Shown in pieces: positions 8,735 through 15,093 of a stretch of DNA of 64,000 bases (its first letter is position 1; every line of letters begins with the position of its first letter). Both the position numbers and the translations under genes were made by a program. The notes below the pieces were generated by a model that was not told where the DNA came from, searched no databases, and saw nothing but the letters and a program-made list of their open reading frames with translations. The stretch is taken from the NCBI GenBank assembly GCA_017461605.1, contig JAFTXN010000006.1, forward strand, positions 1-64,000. Direction: 5' to 3'. Origin of the DNA: Bacteroidaceae bacterium (GTDB lineage: Bacteria > Bacteroidota > Bacteroidia > Bacteroidales > Bacteroidaceae).

Positions 8735-9064
8735 ATGAAAATTGCGATTTACACTTCCGACACCGAAATTGGCAATTGGGCCAAAGAGACACTTGAAGAA
8801 TTCGGCCGTGGCATGCATATCCGCGTCCTCTCATGCCATGACAAAGAGGCTCTTTCACACAACTGGTCATATATCATCACGTTCGGAGAATGCGATGCGG
8901 ATGTTCCTTCCGAAAAACAACATACCCGCTTCCCCATCCCAGCCAACGAAGAAGAGCGCATGGAGTGCAGACGTCGACTATGGGCACTCTATCGTGACAC
9001 ACTGCGCGACATGATCGGCGGCAAATGCAGTTGCGGACTCTTTGACGTTTGCCACTGCCATTAG
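8735..9064 (+). CDS. Small protein resembling the C-terminal half of low-molecular-weight phosphatases
   Basis: Opens with a beta-strand (MKIAIYTS). The stretch from YIITFGECDADVP through HTRFPIPANEEE to RRRLWALYRDTLRDMIG follows the order seen in low-molecular-weight tyrosine phosphatases and ArsC arsenate reductases (cysteine/aspartate loop, W/F-P-x-P segment, FRxxRD helix). The N-terminal CxxxxxR catalytic loop is absent, so it should not be a phosphatase. It ends in a Cys/His cluster, CSCGLFDVCHCH, that could bind metal. The gene lies 14 bp after the repeat protein. The similarity is my reading of the pattern and is tentative; a Cys-rich protein of unknown function is the safe description. 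Confidence 0.6.
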   Translation: MKIAIYTSDTEIGNWAKETLEEFGRGMHIRVLSCHDKEALSHNWSYIITFGECDADVPSEKQHTRFPIPANEEERMECRRRLWALYRDTLRDMIGGKCSCGLFDVCHCH

Positions 9065-9138
9065 CCTACATCTGTAACAAAGCGCATACGCGTAAGCACA
9101 TCGGAATCATTATGACGATTGGGGGATTACGAAAAAGA

Positions 9139-9172
9139 TAGGGGAACACCTTTCGGTGTCCCCCTATCCTCT
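9139..9172 (-). terminator. Terminator of the tRNA-Arg gene
   Basis: GGGGAACACC and GGTGTCCCC form a 9-10-bp stem around a TTTC loop. Read on the minus strand it is followed by TCTTTTTC, a typical rho-independent terminator just after the tRNA. Confidence 0.85.
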
Positions 9173-9178
9173 CCTTTG

Positions 9179-9253
9179 TGATTCCGTAGGGATTCGAACC
9201 CTAGACCCACGCCTTAGAAGGGCGTTGCTCTAATCCAACTGAGCTACGGAACC
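9179..9253 (-). tRNA. tRNA-Arg (anticodon TCT)
   Basis: On the minus strand the cloverleaf runs from GGTTCCG to CGGAATC plus discriminator A. The anticodon stem ACGCC/GGCGT encloses CTTCTAA, giving anticodon TCT, and the T-loop reads GGTTCGAATCC. CCA is not encoded. The T-rich end and the terminator follow directly. Confidence 0.93.
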
Positions 9254-9263
9254 AAAAGTGATG

Positions 9264-9271
9264 CAAAAGTA
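9264..9271 (-). promoter_or_regulatory. Promoter of the tRNA-Arg gene
   Basis: On the minus strand TACTTTTG matches TAnnTTTG and lies 10 bp before the mature tRNA 5' end. Confidence 0.6.
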
Positions 9272-9401
9272 ATGCTTTTTGAAAAATTGACAAAGCGGCT
9301 TGAGCATTTTTAGCCGAAATCCATGATGGGTTTGTCGCATTTAGGTGCAACCAACAATAATTCGGCTTGTTTTCAAACTGCTCCGGAGAGATACCAGCTG
9401 C

Positions 9402-9980
9402 TTATACGGCCTGCACTTCGGCTTCCTCCTGCTGCAACTTCACTCCCATATATTCATAGCGGAAGCTATTGCCACGCACCGATGGGAATTGACTCCGCAA
9501 ATCCACATCCTGACGATTTTTCAAGTGATTGATGATTCTGTCGTAACAGTGCTGTCCGCTTTCGGCCCACACCAAGGCTGCAAAACGTGTATCCTGATAT
9601 TGGAATTTACCGGTACCGGGAATCTGAATTACTCGCTTGAAATTCAACTCTCCTCTGTACCAACCCAATTGCACCATCGAGAGCTGTGTGGTACGCTGCT
9701 CCTTACGCACACCGGCCTCAGTAACAGGTATTACGTCCTCCTTGCGGTTGTTCTTAAATTCCTCAAGCGTTTGCGCCGTTGTCTTGATCATTATGAAGTA
9801 AACGCGCGGACGAATTTTGTAACGTTTGGGATAGGGAATCTCGCTTTCTGCATAACTGCGCACCTCGTTCACCATTGCTTCGGTGATTTGTATTTCGGGG
9901 ATAGAAGCCAGAAAATCGAGCACTTCTTCATAATTGGTTGCTACGGTGTCGTAGTCAAAATACCGAACGTATATATTCAT
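9402..9980 (-). CDS. Conserved-looking 192-residue protein of unknown function
   Basis: I do not recognise a family. The protein is soluble, with no signal peptide or membrane helix. It opens with a beta-strand and a helix (MNIYVRYFDYDTVATNYEEV), has a strand-rich middle (RPRVYFIMIKTTA; VQLGWYRGELNFKRVIQIPG) and ends in a charged tail (QQEEAEVQ). The composition is that of an ordinary cytosolic protein and codon use matches its neighbours. It lies alone between tRNA genes, on the same strand as them. No function can be proposed. Confidence 0.65.
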   Translation of the reverse strand: MNIYVRYFDYDTVATNYEEVLDFLASIPEIQITEAMVNEVRSYAESEIPYPKRYKIRPRVYFIMIKTTAQTLEEFKNNRKEDVIPVTEAGVRKEQRTTQLSMVQLGWYRGELNFKRVIQIPGTGKFQYQDTRFAALVWAESGQHCYDRIINHLKNRQDVDLRSQFPSVRGNSFRYEYMGVKLQQEEAEVQAV

Positions 9981-10027
9981 TGTTTAGTTCGCTTCATCAG
10001 GCTCTGGGCCTTGAGTTAAGGTATTCG

Positions 10028-10086
10028 TATAAAAAAAGAATTTTCTCACACGCACAACTGAAAAAGTTGGAACGTGAGAGAAAATT
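10028..10086 (-). terminator. Terminator of the four-tRNA operon
   Basis: ATTTTCTCAC and GTGAGAGAAAAT form an imperfect stem. On the minus strand the run TTCTTTTTTTAT follows it, immediately after the last tRNA gene. Confidence 0.7.
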
Positions 10087-10088
10087 AG

Positions 10089-10161
10089 AGCGGAAAACGA
10101 GACTCGAACTCGCGACCCCAACCTTGGCAAGGTTGTGCTCTACCAACTGAGCTATTTCCGC
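10089..10161 (-). tRNA. tRNA-Gly (anticodon GCC), copy 2
   Basis: A 73-nt cloverleaf on the minus strand with acceptor GCGGAAA/TTTCCGC. The anticodon stem CAACC/GGTTG encloses TTGCCAA, giving anticodon GCC. It appears identical to the copy at 10383-10455. CCA is not encoded. Confidence 0.94.
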
Positions 10162-10170
10162 AGATCTTGG

Positions 10171-10254
10171 TGAGGAGAAGGAGACTCGAACTCCCACGTC
10201 ACAATTGACACTACCCCCTCAAAGTAGCGCGTCTACCAATTCCGCCATCTCCCC
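10171..10254 (-). tRNA. tRNA-Leu (anticodon GAG)
   Basis: An 84-nt tRNA with the long variable arm of class II tRNAs. The anticodon stem CTACT/GGTAG encloses TTGAGGG, giving anticodon GAG. The acceptor GGGGAGA pairs with TCTCCTC, including one G-U, and the discriminator is A. Confidence 0.93.
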
Positions 10255-10275
10255 ATTTAAGCTTTGAACCCATAG

Positions 10276-10356
10276 TGCCCAGAACAGGACTCGAACCTGC
10301 ACGTCTCTCAACACTCGCACCTGAAACGAGCGCGTCTACCATTCCGCCACCTGGGC
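10276..10356 (-). tRNA. tRNA-Leu (anticodon CAG)
   Basis: An 81-nt class II tRNA. The anticodon stem CTCGT/GCGAG encloses TTCAGGT, giving anticodon CAG. The acceptor GCCCAGG pairs with TCTGGGC, including one G-U, and the discriminator is A. Confidence 0.92.
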
Positions 10357-10382
10357 AAAGTTCTTTCTTGTACCAATATGTG

Positions 10383-10455
10383 AGCGGAAAACGAGACTCG
10401 AACTCGCGACCCCAACCTTGGCAAGGTTGTGCTCTACCAACTGAGCTATTTCCGC
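10383..10455 (-). tRNA. tRNA-Gly (anticodon GCC), copy 1
   Basis: Same 73-nt sequence as the copy at 10089-10161, with anticodon GCC. It is the first gene of the minus-strand tRNA operon Gly-Leu-Leu-Gly. The duplicate Gly genes flank the two Leu genes, which suggests duplication within the operon. Confidence 0.94.
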
Positions 10456-10487
10456 ATTTAGAGGGGCGTTTTCTCTCAAACGCGGTG

Positions 10488-10495
10488 CAAAGATA
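10488..10495 (-). promoter_or_regulatory. Promoter of the tRNA-Gly-Leu-Leu-Gly operon
   Basis: On the minus strand TATCTTTG matches TAnnTTTG and lies 32 bp before the first tRNA. Confidence 0.65.
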
Positions 10496-10700
10496 CGACT
10501 AATTTGAAAACCTGCAAACTTTTGCCTCAAAATTTTAGAAGATTTTTTCAGACACGGGCAAACATTTGTTACATATCCACACCCCTTCCGAACATATAAA
10601 ACTCTTTGTCTCTAATCTTTACACAACAAATCGGACCATGAACGTCCTTGGTGAAAAAAAATTGCTTACAGCCGGCACTTCAGAAGAACCGCAGGCATAA

Positions 10701-10767
10701 AAAATCTGCACGGCGTTTAGAAAATTCAGAAAGCACTGTAGAATTTTCTAAACGCCGTGCAGATTTT
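10701..10767. repeat. Family A intergenic palindrome, copy 1 (27-bp perfect arms)
   Basis: The arms 10701-10727 and 10741-10767 are exact reverse complements over 27 bp and enclose a 13-base loop. The arm core is CTGCACGGCGTTTAGAAAAT. A copy with the same arm and loop lengths is at 48681-48745 and a rearranged relative is at 44454-44511. Here it lies downstream of the 10819 gene and upstream of the tRNA operon, both on the minus strand. Confidence 0.9.
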
Positions 10768-10818
10768 CTCGAAAAGCCTTTCGGTCTTCATGTGGGGTGA
10801 TTTCCCCCTCTCCTACCC

Positions 10819-11739
10819 CTATTGCTGCTTTGAGCAGGGCAAGAAGCGCAATGAGAGTACTTGCAACTGCCAACTGCGCACCACGTAATAGAAACTGCCC
10901 ACCAAGATACCTATCAAGGGATAGGCCCAATAGAAATAGCCGGGCAGTGCCGATGCATCGCCCATGATTACGCCCATCTCATTGTAGGTGGCATTGCATT
11001 CGGGGATGACGTAGGGCATGGCAAACATGAGGGTCAGGGGCATCATCACGGCTCCGGTAATAAGCAGCAACATCAGTACGGAACTCAGCCTGCGTGCCTC
11101 TGTCTTCACTACTGCCACATACGCTTTCGGTACCAATGTGCGGTGATAAGCAAAGTGGTAACGGGCCACGACGGTCCATAGGAGGAACAGCGCCAACAAC
11201 AAGGCCGGTACAACACTCCACCACGAGGCTTTCAGCAACAGCAGGAGGACTCCGGCCGATAGCAGGACCGTAATCACAAACGACATCGCGTCAAACAGCA
11301 GAAGCCTGCGCCACTTGCCGAAGATGTCACGACGTAGCTTGACCGCACCCGATGGCCATTCGCCATTCGTCGCATAGTGTTCGGTCTGCGACATAACTGC
11401 TGCTCGCCACAACACACAGGCCACCCACCACAGCACACCGGCAGCGAGAGGCACCACCCATTCCACCATGGTGGGTGCATAAAAATCCCACACCTGTGCA
11501 ACCTCTTCGCCGGAGCTGACCAGAAGATGCATCGGGAGTAACGTTTCGCGAGCCACCATGCCACACATATATATAAATAATGTAAGACCGATGCCGGCCA
11601 AGAGAGAATAAAGCGCCATGCCACGGAGGTAATTGCGCCGGTAAAACACAATCGTTTTCCACGCATCGGCAAAGCAGCGCTTCGTACCACGCTGGTCGGC
11701 TCGTGTGTCTACAATTTCGTTTGTTGCGTTATCGTTCAT
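10819..11739 (-). CDS. Integral membrane protein of unknown function
   Basis: A 306-residue protein with about six hydrophobic helices, for example LAGIGLTLFIYMCGMV, VVPLAAGVLWWVACVLW, a long Leu-rich pair around residues 155-195, LMLLLITGAVMMPLTLMF and YFYWAYPLIGILVGSFYYVV. The N-terminus is polar and cytoplasmic. No catalytic motif or family is recognised. The gene is divergent from the Gfo/Idh oxidoreductase gene, with back-to-back promoters in the gap. The start gives a sensible 5' leader of about 30 bases from the promoter at 11773. Confidence 0.75.
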   Translation of the reverse strand: MNDNATNEIVDTRADQRGTKRCFADAWKTIVFYRRNYLRGMALYSLLAGIGLTLFIYMCGMVARETLLPMHLLVSSGEEVAQVWDFYAPTMVEWVVPLAAGVLWWVACVLWRAAVMSQTEHYATNGEWPSGAVKLRRDIFGKWRRLLLFDAMSFVITVLLSAGVLLLLLKASWWSVVPALLLALFLLWTVVARYHFAYHRTLVPKAYVAVVKTEARRLSSVLMLLLITGAVMMPLTLMFAMPYVIPECNATYNEMGVIMGDASALPGYFYWAYPLIGILVGSFYYVVRSWQLQVLSLRFLPCSKQQ

Positions 11740-11772
11740 TCTTGGTTTTCTTTATTTTCCTGTTTACGCGAG

Positions 11773-11780
11773 CAAAGATA
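11773..11780 (-). promoter_or_regulatory. Promoter of the membrane-protein gene
   Basis: TATCTTTG on the minus strand, 34 bp before the start codon at 11739. It is back to back with the oxidoreductase promoter at 11794. Confidence 0.6.
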
Positions 11781-11793
11781 AGGAAAAAAGCAC

Positions 11794-11801
11794 TACCTTT
11801 G
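11794..11801 (+). promoter_or_regulatory. Promoter of the oxidoreductase gene, predicting a leaderless message
   Basis: TACCTTTG ends only 4 bp before the ATG at 11806, so transcription should begin at or next to the start codon. Confidence 0.6.
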
Positions 11802-11805
11802 CTTT

Positions 11806-12795
11806 ATGTCTGACAACTTAACAGTGAAATGGGGCTTTATCGGTTGCGGAGAAGTGACCGAGAAAAAGAGCGGTCCGGCCTTCAACATTGTGGAAGGCTC
11901 GCAAGTGGTGGCCGTCATGAGCCGTAGCAAAGAGAAAGCGCGTTCGTATGCCGAGCGACACAACATCCGACGTTGGTATACCGATGCTCAGGAATTGGTG
12001 GACGACCCGAATGTCAATGCCGTGTATATCGCAACACCACCCAGCACACACGCCACCTATGCCATCATGGCGATGAAGAGCGGCAAGGCGGTGTATGTGG
12101 AAAAGCCTATGGCCAGCAACTATGAGGACTGCTGCCGCATCAATCGTATCGCCGAGAAGACGGGTGTGCCCTGCTTTGTGGCTTACTACCGACGCTTTCT
12201 GCCTTATTTTCAGAAGGTAAAACAACTCATCGCCGACGGAGCAGTGGGCAATGTCATCAATGTGCAGATTCGCTTCGCCGTGCCACCGCGCGACTTGGAC
12301 TACAATCGCACCAATCTGCCCTGGCGCGTACAGGCCGATATTGCCGGTGGCGGATACTTCTACGACCTTGCTCCTCACCAAATAGACTTGCTGCAAGAGA
12401 TGTTCGGCCCCATCATCGAAGCCGAAGGATACACGGCCAATCGCGGCGGACTCTACGAAACAGAGGACAGCGTGAGTGCCTGCTTCCGCTTCATGGGCGG
12501 ACTGCCCGGTTCAGGCTCCTGGTGCTTCGTGGCACACGAGTCGGCCAAGGAAGACCGCATTGAGATCATCGGCGACCGGGGTTCGCTGAGTTTCTCCGTG
12601 TTTACCTACGCACCCATCATGCTTCACACGCCGCAGGGACGCGAAGAGATTGTGGTGGAAAACCCTCAATACGTACAACTGCCCCTGATTCGCGAAGTGG
12701 TGAACCACCTACGTGCCATCAGCGTCTGCACCTGCGATTGCGTCAGTGCGACATCTGTCAATTGGGTGGTCGACAAAATTCTCGGTAAACTATAA
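11806..12795 (+). CDS. Gfo/Idh/MocA family NAD(P)-dependent oxidoreductase
   Basis: A cytosolic sugar or cyclitol dehydrogenase of the Gfo/Idh/MocA family. The N-terminal Rossmann fold shows FIGCGEVTEKKSGPA, then NAVYIATPPSTHA and the hallmark YVEKPMA, which carries the catalytic lysine region. The C-terminal alpha/beta domain contains GGGYFYDLAPHQIDLLQEMFG with the conserved histidine. Length (329 residues) is standard. The substrate cannot be predicted, and no sugar-uptake genes are adjacent. The promoter lies almost on the start codon. The outer-membrane-type gene at 12826 follows after 30 bp and may be co-transcribed, though the functions look unrelated. Confidence 0.9.
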   Translation: MSDNLTVKWGFIGCGEVTEKKSGPAFNIVEGSQVVAVMSRSKEKARSYAERHNIRRWYTDAQELVDDPNVNAVYIATPPSTHATYAIMAMKSGKAVYVEKPMASNYEDCCRINRIAEKTGVPCFVAYYRRFLPYFQKVKQLIADGAVGNVINVQIRFAVPPRDLDYNRTNLPWRVQADIAGGGYFYDLAPHQIDLLQEMFGPIIEAEGYTANRGGLYETEDSVSACFRFMGGLPGSGSWCFVAHESAKEDRIEIIGDRGSLSFSVFTYAPIMLHTPQGREEIVVENPQYVQLPLIREVVNHLRAISVCTCDCVSATSVNWVVDKILGKL

Positions 12796-12825
12796 CACTA
12801 AGCTTTTCACCTATCTGCAAGTATC

Positions 12826-13995
12826 ATGCGTCACTTTGTGCTTGTCATCACACTGATCATCGTTTCTGTCTGTGCCTATCCGCAAGTCGCAGACAGCACC
12901 CGTGTGTCCGAAGCAAGCATCGACACATTGTCCGCAAGTATCACCGACAGTGTGAGTACATCCAAAGACACCACTTCGCTCAGGCAGAAAATCAAGAAAA
13001 AAGCCAACATCTTTGCACGCTTCATCAAGAGCTTTGACGAATACGACACCACCTACATCAGTCCGAACTATTACAACTTCACGGCCATGATGCAGAACAC
13101 CAACTTCTATCAGGTGTATCGCCTGCAGGCCACCAATGCAGCCGGACACACACAGTCGCTGCACATATCCCCCACCCCGAGTTTCAAGGTCGGACCTTAC
13201 ATCGGTTGGCGATGGATTTTCCTGGGTTACACCTTCGACATCGGTCATCCCAAATCGGCCACCAAAACAACCGAATTCAACCTCAGCCTTTACAGCTCGA
13301 TGTTGGGCTGCGACCTCGTCTATATCCGCAACACCGGCGACTTCACAATACGCAAGGCCAGCGGCTTCGGCGAAACGGCCGATAGGCAAGCGAAAGGCAT
13401 GGAGTTCTCCGGGCTCGATACCTACACCACGAGTCTGAATGCCTACTACGTATTCAACCACCGCCACTTCTCATACCCTGCCGGCTTCGCCCAGAGCACA
13501 GTGCAACGCAAGAGTTGCGGTTCGTGGATCCTCGGATTCAGATTTGACAAGCAGCGCACCATGTTCGACCACACCCAACTGCCACACATCCTCACCGGCA
13601 ACGAGCCGGGGGCAGAAACACCGCTGATTGACGAGATGAAGATTGCCAAACTCGACTACTTCAACGTGAGTGTCAGCGGAGGCTATGCCTACAATTGGGT
13701 CTTCGCACGCAACTTCCTCCTCTCCGTATCGCTGGCACCGAGCATCGGCATCAAGAAGATGAAAGGCGAGCGCCTCAGTGGCAAAGAGTTCTGGAGCAAC
13801 ATCAAGAACTTCAATTTCGACTTCATATCGCGTGCAGGTATCGTTTGGAACAACACACACTGGTTTGCAGGCGCTTCCTTTGTCGGCCATCTGTACGACT
13901 ACCGACGCGACCGAATCAGTCTGAGCAATTCCATCAACTACTTCAACGTCTACGTAGGCTTCAATTTCAACCGAAAGAAGCAATACAGAAAGTAG
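12826..13995 (+). CDS. DUF4421-like outer-membrane protein
   Basis: A signal peptide (MRHFVLVITLIIVSVCAYPQ) precedes a Ser/Thr-rich segment and then about 320 residues of alternating beta-strands rich in aromatic residues, for example YISPNYYNFTAMMQN, FKVGPYIGWRWIFLGYTFDI and LGFRFDKQRTMF. The pattern and length match DUF4421 proteins, a Bacteroidota outer-membrane beta-barrel-like family of unknown function. The last strand ends in FNVYVGFNFNRKKQYRK; a C-terminal aromatic strand is usual for barrel insertion. It lies 30 bp after the oxidoreductase gene. Localisation is fairly sure; function is unknown. Confidence 0.75.
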   Translation: MRHFVLVITLIIVSVCAYPQVADSTRVSEASIDTLSASITDSVSTSKDTTSLRQKIKKKANIFARFIKSFDEYDTTYISPNYYNFTAMMQNTNFYQVYRLQATNAAGHTQSLHISPTPSFKVGPYIGWRWIFLGYTFDIGHPKSATKTTEFNLSLYSSMLGCDLVYIRNTGDFTIRKASGFGETADRQAKGMEFSGLDTYTTSLNAYYVFNHRHFSYPAGFAQSTVQRKSCGSWILGFRFDKQRTMFDHTQLPHILTGNEPGAETPLIDEMKIAKLDYFNVSVSGGYAYNWVFARNFLLSVSLAPSIGIKKMKGERLSGKEFWSNIKNFNFDFISRAGIVWNNTHWFAGASFVGHLYDYRRDRISLSNSINYFNVYVGFNFNRKKQYRK

Positions 13996-14024
13996 TAAAA
14001 CACCCTGCCACATTCCTCTCCTCC

Positions 14025-14654
14025 ATGCACAATCAACCATCCTCCACTCTCGATATCGAACAGCATCCTTTGCAACCATTCTTGCCCGAAGCAGCGCGGT
14101 TGCTGATGCTTGGCAGCTTTCCGCCACAGCAGAAGCGATGGAGCATGAACTTCTTTTACCCCAACCTGCAGAACGACATGTGGCGCATCATGGGCCTGCT
14201 CTTTCATGGCGACCGCAACCACTTTGTCGACACTGCGGCACGCAAGTTCCGCCAAACCGAGGTCGAGCAGTTTTGCACCGAGCACGGCATTGCTCTCTAC
14301 GACACCGCCACGGCCGTACGCCGGTTGCAAGGCAATGCTTCCGACAAATTCCTGGAAGTGGTGCAACCCACCGACATAGCCTCCCTACTCGATGCGATGC
14401 CACAATGCCAAGCCATCGTCACCACCGGACAGAAAGCCACCGACACCCTGCTGACACAATTTCACATGGAAGAGCCCAAAGTCGGAGCGCACACTCTGTT
14501 TTCGCACAAGGGACGCACCATTCGCTTCTACCGCATGCCCAGCAGCAGCCGAGCCTATCCATTGGCATTGGAAAAGAAAGCAGAGTTCTATCGCAAGATG
14601 ATGGAAGAAATCGGAATGCTTCAGGACAACAGCCGAAACACTTCGCACCAATAG
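14025..14654 (+). CDS. Uracil-DNA glycosylase superfamily protein
   Basis: The protein (209 residues from the ATG at 14025) resembles the uracil-DNA glycosylase superfamily, which removes damaged bases from DNA. An LLMLGSFPP motif near residue 30 corresponds to the usual GxxPS loop, followed by FFYPN. Later come a helix and strand, AIVTTGQKATDTLL, and a final MPSSSRAYP loop in the place of the catalytic HPSP-like motif. The reading frame is open further upstream to 13695, but that would overlap the preceding gene by 300 bases, so 14025 is preferred. The family call is good; which lesion it handles is not known. Confidence 0.75.
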   Translation: MHNQPSSTLDIEQHPLQPFLPEAARLLMLGSFPPQQKRWSMNFFYPNLQNDMWRIMGLLFHGDRNHFVDTAARKFRQTEVEQFCTEHGIALYDTATAVRRLQGNASDKFLEVVQPTDIASLLDAMPQCQAIVTTGQKATDTLLTQFHMEEPKVGAHTLFSHKGRTIRFYRMPSSSRAYPLALEKKAEFYRKMMEEIGMLQDNSRNTSHQ

Positions 14655-14824
14655 TTCTCCCAAGAAACAAATACGATAAAAGCATATAAAAAAATCGGGG
14701 ATAGAGCACACTGCAACCCATCCCCTATTTCTTATATTGGTCAATAGACATCAAGAAGCTTATCACGCACAGACAGAAACCCGTATAGCAAAAAGCGATT
14801 GAACCATCAGCCATTCATAAAAAC

Positions 14825-14858
14825 TCTCGGCGAACACCACATCGATGTTCGCCGAGCG
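14825..14858 (-). terminator. Terminator after the small gene at 14892
   Basis: CTCGGCGAACA and TGTTCGCCGAG pair over 11 bp. On the minus strand the stem is followed by AGTTTTTAT, a good rho-independent terminator for the 19491-14892 operon. Confidence 0.8.
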
Positions 14859-14891
14859 TCTTGCTATAAAAGCGTTATGCACTTTCTGAAG

Positions 14892-15077
14892 TTATCTGCC
14901 TGAGGTTCCGGACAGACTTCCACCATCTGAAGCTTCCCAAATACCATTGGCTCGACGCTTTTGGCTCCATTCCGTCTCTGTTTCCTCATCACGAAATGAC
15001 ATTTCAAGCATCACCGTGCTCTTCATTTGCATTTCGAAAACAGCCACTTCAGGAACAATATATTCTTTTCTAATCAT
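14892..15077 (-). CDS. Small 61-residue protein following the T9SS cargo gene
   Basis: The protein starts MIRKEYIVPEVAVFEM and ends in a Glu/Arg/Gly/Ser-rich tail. Short proteins with a KEYI.PE.. start and a charged tail are common beside surface-protein genes in Prevotella-like genomes. There is no signal peptide. It begins 16 bp after the stop of the 1465-residue secreted protein and is followed by a terminator, so it is the last gene of that operon. Function is unknown. Confidence 0.6.
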   Translation of the reverse strand: MIRKEYIVPEVAVFEMQMKSTVMLEMSFRDEETETEWSQKRRANGIWEASDGGSLSGTSGR

Positions 15078-15093
15078 CTTCTGAACGTTTTAA

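Larger units (their letters stand above)
10456..10818. other. 363-bp intergenic region between the tRNA operon and a membrane-protein gene
   Basis: Contains the tRNA operon promoter (10488-10495) and a long perfect palindrome (10701-10767). No reading frame of note is seen. Confidence 0.6.

Noticed and set aside
9345..10019. A 224-codon plus-strand frame
   Set aside because: Antisense to the 192-residue gene at 9402-9980, whose composition is more protein-like.
13695..14024. A longer N-terminus for the uracil-DNA-glycosylase-like gene
   Set aside because: It would overlap the DUF4421-like gene by 300 bases, and the added sequence looks like out-of-frame translation.
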